Positions 33,551-48,355 are shown, counted from the first letter of the stretch. The stretch is 64,000 nucleotides of DNA from Chaetoderma sp. LZ-2023a (GCA_034401795.1 CM067360.1:53369768-53433767), one strand, 5' to 3'. Program-made: numbers and translations. Notes: generated by a model not told the origin, from the sequence alone.

Positions 33551-33771
33551 TCCCTCCATTGTAATTAGATGTCCATTGCTGTCTACAAGTTTGTGTTTAA
33601 ATTAGGGTGTGGGGTGTGGGTGGGGTGGGGCCCTGTAATATAAAGGATAACTAATCTCATTTTATACTAGCTACAGTACACCTCATATATAAGTTAACAT
33701 ATTTCCAAAACAAAAACAGAAACATGATAGTTAGTAGGCCTACAACTTTGGACACGATGTGGGAAATGTTT

Positions 33772-33862
33772 TGTTGAATATTTTGGACTTAATTTGATTG
33801 GAAGTCATTGCTGTTTTAGGCAGCAATGTCTTCCAGTCAAATTAAGTTCAAAATTTTAAACA
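33772..33862. repeat. Solo 42-bp-arm hairpin
   Basis: The left arm (TGTTGAATATTTTGGACTTA onward) and the right arm, which ends AAGTTCAAAATTTTAAACA, pair over 42 bp with about six mismatches around a 7-bp loop. It resembles the central hairpin of the CRE element without its flanks. Confidence 0.75.
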
Positions 33863-34817
33863 GTGCGTTATATTTTAATTTGGAAACATGTTGGGTTATT
33901 TCTTAGCTTACTGTATACGTGTCATGAAATATTCCATATGTAATGGGTGCGTAGTATTTTTAGAGTTCTGTTATGCAATTGAAGAAAGGTATTCAGTTTT
34001 GAATAGCGAAATATCTGTACATTTCTCGATTCTATGAAAACCGTTGTGATTTAATTTTCAACAAATCCTAAAAACACTGTCTCGCCTCTCTGCTGCCATC
34101 GTATAATTACAATCTATTGCCTCACATTGCGGTGTACAGCCAACCATATAGATATGGCATGCACATTCTGAAATTATCTTACCTTAAGCTGTAGATAAAA
34201 TATATTCAACAGGATAGTTAATATAAAATAGAGAAGGTGATATATTTTCACCTTCATGACGTCACAAACAATCACTTGGGGAGACAAAATGGGGGCAACC
34301 AAGTACCGATATTATCGAGATGTCAGCACACAAATTAATGTGATAAAAGTATGCGGCCACGTCTGAACGTGACAGCACATAGTATCTCTATACCAACATC
34401 TCTCAAATACAACGCTACATTTGAGATGAGAATAGTATTCCTTTAATAGACCTTTACCATATTATTAGCGTAAATACCTTCCCAGAATGGATTGAGCATA
34501 CCATTTATTGGTGATAACCATCACAGCCGATATTATTAATATTATTGAAACCATACATCATTCGGACAGCTCAGTCAATTATCTATACATTTCTGTATTA
34601 TTTTTTTATGGTTTTATAAAATGTAATACAGTTGATTGTAATTTTAAAATAGTCCCTCTTGTCCTCTAGTTTTAATTATTCTAGGTATAATGGTGTATTT
34701 TATATGCGCAAAAATATCTCAGTGAACATTTTACAAACACATAAAAAATAATGCATTAATGTTTAGGCAATTGAATGCGCGTTCCAATGATGTGTGACTT
34801 AAATAAATTAGTGATTT
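33863..34817. other. Intergenic, AT-rich, no feature seen
   Basis: Unique-looking AT-rich sequence. One isolated CATGACGTCAC site lies at about 34257. Confidence 0.4.
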
Positions 34818-35105
<288 letters not shown>

Positions 35106-35179
35106 CGGGTTTGCATAGACGCATGGATGTCCACACTGACGAAAGGACAAAGATTATGAATAAAAACTATAACTAAAAG

Positions 35180-36085
35180 ATAATGAGCCTTCCAATAAAG
35201 TTTCGTCAGGATACTCCAAGCTAAAGTAACGTTATCGAGCGACAAGCCAAAATTTACACGGATGGACGGATACACTGTCAGACAGACAGATGAACGAACA
35301 GATGGATGGACTGACTGACTGAGTAACAGACTGAATGTCTGGCACATAAAATAACGTGCAATTCCCTACTACTCTAGCCAACCTTCCCCTGATGTTTCGC
35401 CGCTATACTTCAAGGAAAGGTAAAGTTATCGAACGAAAGCGCAAGATTTGCACGCAAGGACAGACACGATCAAAAAGATGGATGGGTGGACTGACTGACC
35501 CACACAGTAACGCGTATTTTCTTACTATCCTTGCCAACCTTCCCATGAAGATTCGTCACAATACTTCGATCACACAAACTCAGAAAGACCGATAGGTGGA
35601 CGGACGGATGGACGGACTGAATGACCCACCAAACAACGTGCTGTTCCCTATTAACATAGACAAACTTCCCATAGAGTTTCCTCAGAAAACTTCCAGGAAA
35701 AGACAGTTATCGAATGCAAACGCAAAATTTGCAGGGACAGACGAGCACAAACTCAGAAAGACGGATGGATGGACAGAAGGATGGATGGACTGACTGGGCC
35801 ACAAAATAACGTGCAGTTTGCTACTACGATAGCCAACCGTCCCATGAAGTTTCGTCACGATGCATCCGTCAAGCAAACATAAAGTTGTTAAACGAACACA
35901 TTAAGAGGGATGGACACAAACTCCGAAAGACAGATGGATTGGTGGACTGACTGACCCAGAGTATAACGTAGTTCCGTACTACCATAGCCAAGTTTCGTCA
36001 GGATACCCCAAAATGAAGTCATCGAAGGAAAACCTGTGCGTGATGGACGCACATACGGATGGATGAATTGATGGACGGACGGATA
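35180..36085. repeat. Tandem repeat, about 175-185 bp, five diverged copies
   Basis: Each unit contains GCCAACCTTCCCATGAAG(T/A)TTCGTCA, an AAAGTTATCGAACGAA-like block, GCAAAATTTGCA, and a GATGGATGGACTGACTGA block with GACA/GATG microsatellite character. It starts soon after the CTA array. Confidence 0.75.
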
Positions 36086-36095
36086 CTATAGCCTC

Positions 36096-37050
36096 CGGGC
36101 GTGCGCGCTGGTCCGCCGGATACTCTCGTTGGGGCAACGCTGCTGGTTAGCTGCGGATCTCTGGATTGCGGATTCGGTGTTGCCGGATTATATAAAGACC
36201 GACTTCTAGAGCCGGTGGAACGTTCAAGTTCCAGTGGGGCCGTAAGACCATCGGCGCGGAAGTTGAACCTCACGGTCTCATCCTCGCTGTTTGTGTCACC
36301 GGTGTGACGGTCCCCTCGCTCCATTTAGGGCGGGACATAATTAAATATATACAATAATTAAAACGTAACAGTCAAACAATGGTACTCGTTTGCTGCTACA
36401 AGTGAGAAGTCAAGTACATAGGGGTAAGTTGATGACTCGCCATCATGGTCCTCGCCAGAGGTACCTCATAGATCATAATCCGTGAGGCATCCCCGCACAG
36501 GAGGGTCCTAACGCGGCTACTTAGTAAGTTTAATATAAACTATATTAACCCCTAAAGCAAACATTATTTGTTGCGAGAGGAAAGTGCCTCGCGCGGGCCT
36601 CCGTCACAGGAAAATGTCTACAACGCCGAATGTGATTCCCGCTGTATTACGTGAAACTGAAGTGGATGATTTCCGCAGAACTCAACACCGTCATCTTCTG
36701 TAAGTTCAAAGATACTGAATTAGTAGTTGCCGCTTTATTTACGCAGTCCTTCTGCTAGATGCTATCCTAACATTTAGTTTTTGGGTGCAGATCAAGTTTA
36801 AGCCGCAAGTGGCAGTGTAATCTAACTATCTTTAACATATACGCCTGACAGGCCAGAATGCACGGTGACCGTATGGTCACCCTACGGAGCGTCCCCCTCA
36901 GTTAGACAGGCTCCGGAATCATATAACGGTCCTGTTACAATTGCATCACGATCACATATAGCAGCACAGGGACAAGTCACAGTACATAAGCATTGAAAAG
37001 CACATATAAGTTTATGGTGGGGACAAAGATGCAGCTATCCAACTTTAGCG
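36096..37050 (+). repeat. 1-kb dispersed repeat, copy 1 (LTR-like, unclassified)
   Basis: Collinear with 62891-64000. Shared blocks include CGGGCGTGCGCGCTGGT, ACCGACTTCTAGAGCCG, CCAGTGGGGCCGT, GGTCCTCGCCAGAGGTACCT, GTGCCTCGCGCGGGCCTCCG and GATGCAGCTATCCAACT. A TATA-like TTATATAAAG (about 36187) precedes ACCGACTTC. This could be an LTR or another terminal region of a retroelement, but I see neither a gag-pol frame nor clear TG...CA ends. Confidence 0.65.
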
Positions 37051-38895
37051 ACCTGCCCGTGAGTGCGTGGTGGGTTCTAAGACCGCACTCAGTCACTTGT
37101 AGCGTTGGATGGAGACCTGAGTCATGTCCGTCACCAGTGTGTCGGGGTGGGGGGGGGGGTCATATGAGATCTGCACCCGGAGAACTAACATTTTACCTGT
37201 CTTTAGGGTTATGTAAATTCTCCAGGAGATGCACTGCAGGCCAGTAACTTTAATATTTTCGCAGTGCTTCCTACTTTGGCGTGGCTTTCTAACTAACTAG
37301 TATCCGAAGATACGGAGGAGATGTTTGCGGTCATCGTCGCTCTGAAACACCAATAGTTCATAGTCAGCTCTAAACAACGCGATGGAGGGTGGTCCAAACA
37401 ATTAATACGCCCGGAGGCTGGAGGAGCATAGATAGAGACAATCACTCATATAACGGAGGCCTTAAGGTATATGGCCAATTTATACAATCTAGCCGGTGTG
37501 CGGTGTTACATATCCGCTACTCCCGGAAAAGAGACTTACACAAAATGACTCCTATAGAGAAATTGTGCCTACTACTATAAACCTATCCTATTGAGCTAAA
37601 ATAGTCCAGGTTTAGTCAACCGCATGTGATGTTCGCGCAATGAGAACATGATCAGCGACCTCAGTGAAAAAGCAATGCTGTTGGGGAACAAGGCGGTGCG
37701 GTTGTTGTTGCTGTATTATGTAGCCTAGCGAACTGTGGTTCCAATGTTTTTACATAAAATAAACAAAACATATAACTAGGATGGCAACTGCCATAACTTA
37801 TCACAAAACAGTAAAATAGAAGGTCACACGACCTTCACAGTGCTTATGGGCACAAAAATAAGAATAATATATACATTATAACAATAAACTATAAAAATGC
37901 GGTCTCAAACAACCGGAAGGTACCTATTAGTCATTAGTACCTGTCACAGAAAAGTAATACAGAAATACAATAATAATATAACAATGACCGAGTACCTATT
38001 AGTCATCAGTACAGAAAAAGTGTAACAGATTTGGAACGCGAGATGGCCCGATGCGGAAGTCAGCTGCCAGGAAAATCTGCAGGCGAACTGTCTGATGCGG
38101 CTCATTCTCAGGAACAGTGAAGAAGAACGTTTGCGGATGGCTAGTAGTCAGTCACGTCCATATACAAAGTTAATAATTTAAGCGGTATTTGAAAGTTCCA
38201 TACTGGTGCGGAAATTGAAAGCTGCCCTGTAGTTTTTGAAGGGCTATCGATGAAAAGTTAATAATGCGGATGCATTCTGGTGGATCACAAGAAGAGATGC
38301 ATCGAATAGCTCGTACGAATGCATCCGGGCAATGTCCTCTGACTGCGGTCAAAAATGTCTAACTTTGATCACAAATCATGTGCGGATTTGACTTACCACT
38401 GGTCGGCGTGGTACGGCAGATCTGGCGAGTTATCCGTCGAGCACATCACTCGCCCTACATACTAGACGAACTTACATTGGGGCCAACAGGCCCATCCACA
38501 CGAAGGTCCCTCTGTGGTTGGTAGCTTGGGTCACCTTACTTGAATTTCTTTATTGCCCCTGTGTGATATCTTTCCGGGAGCGTATAAAAAGTTGCGATGC
38601 GGATGTGGTAGCTAGTACCCCAAAGATGACGAGTACTCAAAACCGACTGGCACAGCAGCAGATTTTAGGTATCGACTGAACAGTTCGCAGTACCACTCGA
38701 CTCGTCTCTACCATCATCTTTTTCTCCCGACTGCTCCTGAATCTAATTTTCCAGCGCCTTTTATACTGCTCGTAACGTCACAGATGGAGCGCCACAGCCC
38801 ACCAGCGAGCGAGCTACAGAGGCAGGAAAGCGGGTCACGTGCGCGCTATCGTACCCATGCACTGAGCCTATGGAGTTGTATATTTTGAAAGGAAT
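37051..38895. other. Intergenic, unassigned; weak direct repeat and TATA-like sites
   Basis: GAGTACCTATTAGTCATCAG-type blocks occur twice (about 37920 and 37991). On the minus strand GTATAAAAGGCGCTGG (about 38750-38768) looks like a core promoter, and GTATAAAAAGTTGC (38582) has a TATA-like look on the plus strand. I recognise no coding sequence. The tract may be internal or terminal sequence of the retroelement next to it. Confidence 0.35.
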
Positions 38896-39544
38896 TTGCT
38901 GGTTCAATTAACGATAACTCAGCCATTTCCGGACTGATTTTAAAATAATAAAATGATTGGAATCCTGGTTTCATTCTGGTCATGATCGAGCCCAAGAATG
39001 ACGAGAAAAGTATAACTCAAAGTAATTACATGTACCAACTCGTACGAGATATGATGCTTTTTCTCTCCAATGCTAACGCGCATTGGCAAGCATTCTCTGA
39101 TGCTCGCGCATGCGCGATAGGCACTCTCACGGACCTCTCATATATGACTTTATACACGCGTACTGTCCTACCCAGGGGGTCGTACTTGGAATGTACCCAG
39201 TCCAGCCGTTTCGTACCCAGACACGCTGGGATGATTCGCATCTGACCGGTCGATCCGCGCTACAATACGAAAACATACCACATGCGCTCATACCCTTATG
39301 AAAAGCGTGAGTTTGGTGAGTCAGGTATAATTAACGTGTTTAGATACGTCCTGCTTACCGTCTGTAGAGTAGATACTGGGGTGGGGATGGGTTGGTCTTG
39401 TGGAGTACGCCAGTCTCCCACGCGGATGACAGAGTTGTGGCTTGTTATTTCAGTGTGCTGTTTGCAAATACCAGTCTTACTAGTCACAGATGTCATTACA
39501 GCCAGCCTGGTCAAGTGTGATCGTTTGATAGTGACAACGGCGTG
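38896..39544. other. Intergenic, no feature seen
   Basis: Overlapping short frames on both strands (38982-39569) match no family known to me. Confidence 0.35.
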
Positions 39545-40130
39545 GGACCGCAGTGATGTCCTTGTTTAAAGCCACTCTGACAGGCCCCAGTAAAACAGCA
39601 CATCATTTCTCGGATGCGGCACAACGTCACTTTGGACAGCACCTTCCAGATGCTGTTGATAGGCCACAGGTTTGCTGGCGCTGTTGATATACCACAGGTG
39701 TGCTGGTGGTGTTGCTCGGCCACAGGTTTGCTGCTGGTGTTGATAGGCCACGTGCTTGTTAGTGGTGTTCATAGGCCACATGCTTGTTAGTGGTGTTGAT
39801 AGGCCACATGTTTGCTGGTGGTGTTGATAGGCCACGTGTTTGCTGCTGGTGTTGATAGGCCACAGGTTTGCTGGTGGTGTTGATAGGCCACAGGTTTGCT
39901 GGTGGTGTTGATAGGCCACAGGTTTGCTGATAGTGTTGCTAGACCATAGGTTTGCTGGTGGTGTTCATAGGCCACAGCTTTGCTGGTGGTGTTGACAGGC
40001 CACATGTGTATTATGTCTGATTGCTTTGAAGATGATATCGCCTGCATAATCAAACAGTTTATTGCTGAAGCTGTCAGGTCCAGAGGCCCGTCCATTAGTC
40101 AGGGTCTTATGTGCCGTCTCAACATCAATG
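39545..40130 (-). pseudogene. LINE RT fragment (same family as 17.6-22.0 kb) interrupted by a minisatellite
   Basis: On the minus strand 40130 to 40020 reads ...TNGRASGPDSFSNKLFDYAG, matching NGRASGPDGMSNELFKYAS of the intron 3 LINE. 39655 to 39545 reads VLSKVTLCRIREMMCCFTGA and then CQSGFKQGHHC, matching TLSNVTLCHIRDKIDYFTGS and CQSGFKRGRSC. The part between, about 115 bp in the LINE, is here 350 bp of 30-bp repeats. Confidence 0.85.
39655..40010 (-). repeat. 30-bp minisatellite, about 12 units, coding for PPANLWPIN repeats
   Basis: The plus-strand unit is centred on GTTGATAGGCCACAGGTTTG followed by CTGGTGGT. On the minus strand it translates as TPPANLWPIN, ten codons per unit. The RT motif at the equivalent place in the related LINE is GPPANLRTIVLLN, so the unit is a copy of this motif. 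Confidence 0.9.
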
Positions 40131-40530
40131 GACAATTCCATTTTAGCTATGCCCCGCCCATCTCTAGCTAAGCTCCACCCACACCATGCTCGTGTTGGGA
40201 TCGATCGATCTCTGAACTCTCTGACTATCAATTTCCAGCAAACTATACAGGTAAGCTATTGAATATTTTGGAACTAATTTGACTCGGCACTGTTACTGCA
40301 TATGGCATCAACAGCATCCAGTCAAATTAGTTTCAAAATAATCAACAGTATGTTTATTAAGTAGTAGAGACACACGATTCGTGCAACGTGTCGGACTATT
40401 AAGAGTTAAAGACGGTTCGAATAGAATCATTTATGACGTACGTAAGGATTATGACGTCATCCTACACGCCACTTAGCTGATTATGACGTCATGTGACTTC
40501 GGATTGATAGATGGATACTCTGGAAAGGTG
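40131..40530 (+). repeat. Hairpin/CRE element, copy 9 (orientation A)
   Basis: This copy is complete. It has TTTTAGCTATGCCCCGCCCA, CTCTAGCTAAGCTCCACCC, GATCGATCGATC, and a hairpin (40253-40350) with arms AATATTTTGGAACTAATTTG and AAATTAGTTTCAAAATAAT. The distal part carries ATTATGACGTCATCC and ATTATGACGTCATGTG. It ends CTCTGGAAAGGTGAATTG, as in copy 2. Confidence 0.78.
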
Positions 40531-40857
40531 AATTGCTTCGATTAATGATTGTAGTGCTCTGTGATCACCTACAAAAACAGTGTAACGGCTCATGGTATTA
40601 TAGTAGGGTCAAAATATGAAATAAATGTGCTAACCTACAAGAATTGAAAGAAAACGTTTCATGGCGTTTTTTCTGTAACATAAGGCTTGGAGAAAAACAT
40701 ATCAAAAGTTGGCCGAAATCGCCCCACCAGAAAGGGTTTAAGTATTACGTCAAAATAGATGGCTGCCAATGTTTAAAAAATTACTAAAATCTACTCATAT
40801 ATGTTGAATTCAACAATTTCTCACCACATTAAGTGTGAACATTACCTAAAATATCCA
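40531..40857. other. Intergenic, no feature seen
   Basis: AT-rich sequence, no repeat or coding frame recognised. Confidence 0.4.
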
Positions 40858-42240
40858 TTAGCTCACCTGGCCAGAATAGTCCGTTGTCCAACGTCCATCC
40901 GGCGTCCGTTCGGCGTCCGCTCATCAACTTTTGTTTTAAAATGCTATTCCTCATTAACCGCTTAGCAGATTTCAACCTTCAGAACATGTATACAGAATTT
41001 TGATTGGTCTATTTTTTCGGCGGCCATCTTGAAATTTCCGAAAAATTGTGAGAAATCGTTTAAAACGCTACTCTTCATTAACTGCTTGGGCAATTTCAAC
41101 CAGACTTAGCTGGGAGGATAGTACCTTGGTATGGTTCAGAATTTTGTATACAGAGCTTTGATTGGTCAATTTTCTGGCGGCCATCTTGGATTTTCTGAAA
41201 ATTTCTGGAAATCACTTAAAAGCCTACTCCACGATAACAACTGAGCCAATTTCAATCAAACTTGGATGGAAGAACCCTAGCGTAGAATGCTTGAGAACGT
41301 ATGTACAGAATTTTGATTGAACTATTTTTTCGGCGGTTATCTTGAATTTTCCGAAAAATGCAGGGAAATCGTTTAAAACGCTACTCCTCATTAACTGCTT
41401 GAACAATTTCAACCAGACTTGGCGGGAAGTGTACTAGGCTGGTAGGCTGGGAGGTTTCAGAACAGTATACGGAATTTTGATTGGTCAAATTTTGCAGGCG
41501 GCCATCTTGGATTTTCTGAAATTTTGTGTAAATCAGTTCAAAGGCTACTCCTTAACCGCTTGAACGAGTTCAAGCAAACCCGGCTGGATGGACCCTAAAG
41601 TGGTATGCTTCAGAGCGTGTATACATAATTTTGATTGGTAAATTTGTTCGGTGGCCATCTTGAATTTTCCGAAAAAATGGCTGAAAATCGTTTAAAACGT
41701 TGCTCCTCATTAACTGGTTGAGCGATTTCAACCAGACTGGCTGGAACGAGCCTATGGCGGTAGGCTTCAGAACTTGTATACAGAATTTTGATTGGTCAAT
41801 TTTTCCTGCAGCCATCTTGGTTTTTCTGAATATTTTGGTAAATCAGTTAAATGGCTATTTCTCATTAACCACAAGACCGATTTCAACCAAACGTAGCTCA
41901 AATAACCCTAGGCCGATATGCTTCAGAAAATGTAGACAGAATTTTGACGGCTTGATTTTGATGGTGGCCATCTTGGATTTTCCGAAAATTGGGGATTTGT
42001 ATAAAATGCTACTCCTCATTAATCGCTTTGGCAATTTCAACCAAATTTGGCTGGAAAGATCCTATTGTCGTAGCCTCTGGAAATTTATTCAGAATTTTGA
42101 TAGGTAAATGTTTTGGCAGACATGTCTGATTTTCTGAAAGTTTTCCGGAACCATTTAAAAACGGTACTCCTTCAATCAATAGTCCCATTTCAACAAAACG
42201 TGGGTGGAACGATTCGTTGACGGTAGGCTTCAACATATTA
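40858..42240. repeat. Tandem repeat, about 170-210 bp, seven or eight diverged copies, with a TIR-like left end
   Basis: Each unit has CTACTCCTCATTAACTGCTT, a TTTCAACCAGACTTGGCTGG block, and a GAATTTTGATTGGTCAATTT block followed by CGGCGGCCATCTTGGATTTT. The left edge TTAGCTCACCTGGCC (40858) is the reverse complement of GGTCCAGGTGAGC at 49143. Confidence 0.78.
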
Positions 42241-42515
42241 AAGCTACTATGTCACACCAAGTGGTCTTAAATGGAAAATAATAGCAAACTTAAAATATAC
42301 CAGGCGTATTTAGCGTATTTTTATGCAATCTAATGGAATATCAATTGATTTTCCATGTTGAGCGCCCTATCATTGAAATTGAATTGTGCATAAAAACTAC
42401 GCAACGTGGATGAGTTTTATTTAAAATGTGTAGGTAGTGCCTCGTGAAATGGTGGAACAGCCATTCAATAAGAAGAAGGGCTTCCCCAGTCGCAAAATAT
42501 GTCACAACTCATAAA

Positions 42516-43960
<1,445 letters not shown>

Positions 43961-44389
43961 AATTTTGGTGAAGGAGACGAGTTTGTTAAGTTCACGCTAC
44001 ATATTTTTCTTCGCCTCCTCGCGTGTTTTAGCGTGTTTCATGTATCAAGTTCTTGGTGGCACTTGATATTGAATCATATGAAGATATTTGTGCGCTAGAA
44101 ATCAATAAGAACATTCAACAATATGTACGCGAATCCCGTCGAGGACCGTTCGCCCCAGTGCCAATTCGCCACATTTTGGCCGTTGTTATTATGATACAAT
44201 TGTAATACACTGGCGGCTTATTTTAAATTCCAGGTGATTTCAGCGATTTGGCGTGATATTGTACACACCTATGCATGTTCCGTAGCCCTATTCTTTGTAC
44301 TGGGCATTATAAAATGTAGGATAACGGTCGTCTATTCACGTTTTGCGTGTAGGATACGCATACACGAGTCTTACAGCTTCAAGTCAGTC
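43961..44389. other. Spacer between LINE fragment and satellite
   Basis: Shared with copy 2 (52471-52898). No gene is recognised. Confidence 0.5.
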
Positions 44390-47300
44390 ATCTACACAGT
44401 CAGTTGGTAGGTCGGTCAGTTTGCTAGTCAGTTGTTCATGCAGCCATCCGATCTGTCACCCATGCAGTCTCGATTGTCAGTCGCTATTGCTAATACAGTC
44501 ATCCGATCTGTCACGCATGCAGTCCGTTAGTCTGTCACTCATGCAGTCACCTGATCTGTCATTCATGCAGTCATCTGATCTGTCACTCATGCAGTCATCC
44601 GATCTGTCACTCACACAGTCATCCCTTCACTCACTTATGCAGTCATCTGATCTGTCACTCATGCAGTCACCCGATATGTCACTCATGCAGCCCATCCGAT
44701 CTGTTACGCATGCAGTCACCAGATATGTCACTCATGCAGTCGTCACCCATGCAGTTGGTCGGGCGGCAGTCGGGTGGTTTGTCATTTAGTCGGTCGAGCA
44801 GTGGGTTGATCAGTCGGTGGGTGGGTGGTTTGCTTTGTCAGCCTGTCAGTCAGTCCATCACTCATGCAGTCATCCGATCTGTGACTCATGCAGTCAATCA
44901 GTCATGCAGTCATCCGATCTGGCACTCATGCAGTCATCTGATCCGTCACTCATGCAGTCATCCGATCTGTCACTCATGCAGTCCGTTAGTCTGTCAGTCT
45001 CCATTCCTCATGCAATCATCCAATCTGTCACTCATGCAGTCCGTTAGTCTGTCACTCATGCAGCCATCTGATCTGTCACTCATGCAGTCATCTGATCTGT
45101 CACTAATGCAGTTATCCAATCTGTCACTCATGCAGTCATCCGATCTGTCTTTCATGCAGTCATCCGATTTGTCACTCATGCAGTCATCTGATATCTCATT
45201 CATGCAGTCCATCAGACTGTCACACATGCAATCCATCTGATCTGGCACCCATGCAGTCACCCGATCTGTCACCCATGCAGTTGGTCGGGCGGGCAGTCAG
45301 TCGGTTTGTCGTTTAGTTGGTCGAGCAGTGACTTGATCAGTTGGTGGGTGGGTGGTTTGGTCTGTCAGCCTGTCAGTCAGTCCATCACTCTTGCAGTCAT
45401 CCGATTAGTCACTCACGCAGGCATATAATCTGTCACTCATGCAGTCATCCTATCTGTTGCTCATGCAGTCATCCGATCTGTCACTCACGCAGTCATGCGA
45501 CCTGTCACTCATGCAGTCATCCAATCTGTCGCTCACGCAGTCATCCGATCTGTCACTCATGCAGTCGGTTGGTTTGTGTCACTCGGTCGGTTAGTCAGTG
45601 GGTTGGACAATCTGTGGCTGGGTGGTTTGGTCCGTCAGTCTGTCACTCATGCAGCCATCTGATCTATCAGTCATGCATCATCAGTCATCAATCAGTATGT
45701 CACTCATTCAGTCATCCTACCTGTTACCCATGCAGTCCATCAGTCTGTCACGCATGCAGTCATCCTATCTGTCACTAATGCAGTCATCAGATATGTCACT
45801 CATGTAGTCCATCAGGCTGTCACTCATGCAGTCATCCTATCTGTCACTAATGCAGTCATCAGATATGTCACTCATGTAGTCCATCAGGCTGTCACTCATG
45901 CAGCCAGCCTATCTGTCACTCATGCAGCCATCCGATATGTCACTCATGCATTCTGTCAGTCTATGACTTATGCAGTCATCCGATCTGTCGCTCTTGCAGT
46001 CATCCGATCTGTCATTCGTGTCCATCAGACTGTCACTCATGCAGTCCATCCGATCTCTCACTCATGCAGTCACCAGATCTGTCGCTCACACAGTCATCCG
46101 ATCTGTCACTCATGCAGTCGGTTGGTTTGTCACTGGGTCGGTCAGTCAGTGGGTTGGTCACTCTGTGGCTGGGTGGTTTGGTCCGTCAGTCTGTCACTCA
46201 TGCCGCGATCTGATCTATCAGTCATGTAACATCAGTCATCAATCAGTATGTCACTCATCCAGTCGCCCTACTTGTCACGCATACAGTCTATCAGTCTGTC
46301 ACTCATGCAGTCATCCTATATGTCACTCATGCAGTCATTCGATATATCACTTATGCATACCGTCAGTCTGTCACTTATGCTGTCATCCGATCTGTCGCTC
46401 ATGCAGTCATCCGATCTGTCATTCGTGTCCATCAGACTCTCACACATGCAGCCATCCGATATGTCACTCATGCAGTCCATCCGATCTGTCACTCATGCAG
46501 TCACCCGATCTGTCACTCATGCAGTCGGTCACCCATGCAGTTGGTCGGGTGGGCAATCGGGCGGTTTGTCATTTAGTCGGTCGAGCAGTGAGTTGATCGG
46601 TCGGTGGGTGGGTTGTTTGCTCTGTCAGCCTGTCAGCCAGTCCATCACTCATGCAGTCATCCGATCTGTTACTCATGCAGTCAATCAGTCATGCAGTCAT
46701 CCGATCTGACACTCATGTAGTCATCTGATCTGTCACGCATGCAGGCATCCGATCTGTCGCCCATGCCGTCGAGACTGTCTGCATCTATTCCTCATGCAGT
46801 CATCCAATCTGTCACTCATTCAGTCCGTTAGTCTGTCACTCATGCAGTCATCTGATCTGTCACTCATGCAGTCATCTGATCTGTCACTAATGCAGGTATC
46901 CGATCTGTCACTAACGCAGTCATCCGATCTGTCACTCATGCAGTCATGCGATCTATCACTCATGCAGTCATCCGATATGTCACTCCTGCAGTCATCCGAT
47001 CTGTCACTCATGCAGTCATCCGATCTGTCACTCATGCTGTCATCCGATCTGTCACTCACGCAGTCATCCGATCTGTCACTCATGCAGTCGATTGGTTGGT
47101 CACTCGGTCTCTTAGTTAGTGGATTCGGCAGTCGGTGAGTGGGTGGTTTGGTCTGTCATTCTGTCCCTCATGCAGTCATCCGATCTGTCACTCATGCAGT
47201 TATCCGATCTGTCACACAGGCATTCGATCGGGTGTGCGGGCGGTTAGTTGGTCTGTCAGTCAGTCAGTTACTGGGTTGATCAGTCGGTGGGTGGGTGGTT

Positions 47301-48355
47301 TGCTCTGTCAGTCTGTCCGGCAGTCCATCACTCATGCAGTCATGTGAGCTGCCGCTCTTGCAGTCTGTCCATCCATCAGTTATGCAGTCATCTGATCTGT
47401 CACCCATGTGGTCAGTCGGTCGGTTGCTCAGTGGGTTGTAAATCTGTGAGTGGGTGGTTTGGTCTGTCAGCATCTCATGCAGGCCTCCGATCCGTCACTC
47501 ATGCACTACATTAGTCCGTCACTCCTGTAGTCATCCAATTTGTCACTCCTGCAGTCATCCGATCCTGTCATGTATGCAGTCATCTGATCTGTCACTCATG
47601 CAGTCCGTCAGTCTGTCACTCATGCAGTCATCCTATCTTCCACTCATGCATTCCGCCAGTCTGTCATGCATCCATTCATCCGATCTGTCACTCATGCAGT
47701 CATCCGATCTGTGATTCATACAGTCCATCAGACTGTCACACACGCAGCCATCCTATCTATTCCTCATGCAGTCATTCGATCTGTCACTAATGCAGTTAGT
47801 CAGTCATCCGGCCGGTCATCATGTCCATCAGTTAGTTATTCAACAGATCTGTCACTCACGCAGTCCATCACTCATGCAGTCAGTCATCTGCTCTGTCACT
47901 CATGCAGTCGGTCGATTGGTCGGTCGGTTGGTCGGCCTATCAGCCTGTCCATCAGTCGGTCACGCATGCAGTCATCAGATCTGTCACTCATGCAGTCTGT
48001 CAGTCCATCACTCAAGTAGTCGGTCATCTGATCTATCGCCCATGCAGTCTGTCGGTTGGTCGGTCGGCCTGTCCATCAGTCTGTCACTCATACAGCTATC
48101 TGAGCTGTCACGCATGCAGTCTGTCAGTCCGTCACTCATACAGTTGGTCATCCGATCTGTCAATCATGCAGTCAGTCATTCGGTCTGTCAGCCTATCTCC
48201 CACTCATGCAATCATCCGATCTGTCACTCATACATCCAGTCAGTCCATCACTCATGCAGTCTGACATTCGATCTGTCAACCATGCAGTCAGTCGGTCATC
48301 CGATCTGTCACTCATGCAATCAGTCCGTCATCCGATCTGTCACTCATGCAGTCGG
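44390..48355. repeat. 24-bp satellite array 1 with higher-order structure
   Basis: The basic unit is 24 bp, with core GATCTGTCACTCATGCAG followed by TCATCC. Blocks of GGTCGGT/GGGTGGTTTG-rich sequence interrupt it at about 44755-44850, 45290-45390, 45580-45640, 46120-46180, 46540-46640, 47085-47160 and 47230-47310, giving a higher-order pattern. The unit has no stop in any of the three plus frames, nor in one minus frame, which explains the many long open frames. There are no distinct spacers, so this is not a CRISPR-like array. Confidence 0.95.

Noticed and set aside
38982-39569. Three overlapping ORFs on both strands
   Set aside because: No recognisable domain, no codon pattern or homologous copy within the window.
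44390-48355. CRISPR-like array
   Set aside because: Units are contiguous 24-bp repeats without unique spacers, in a eukaryotic setting.
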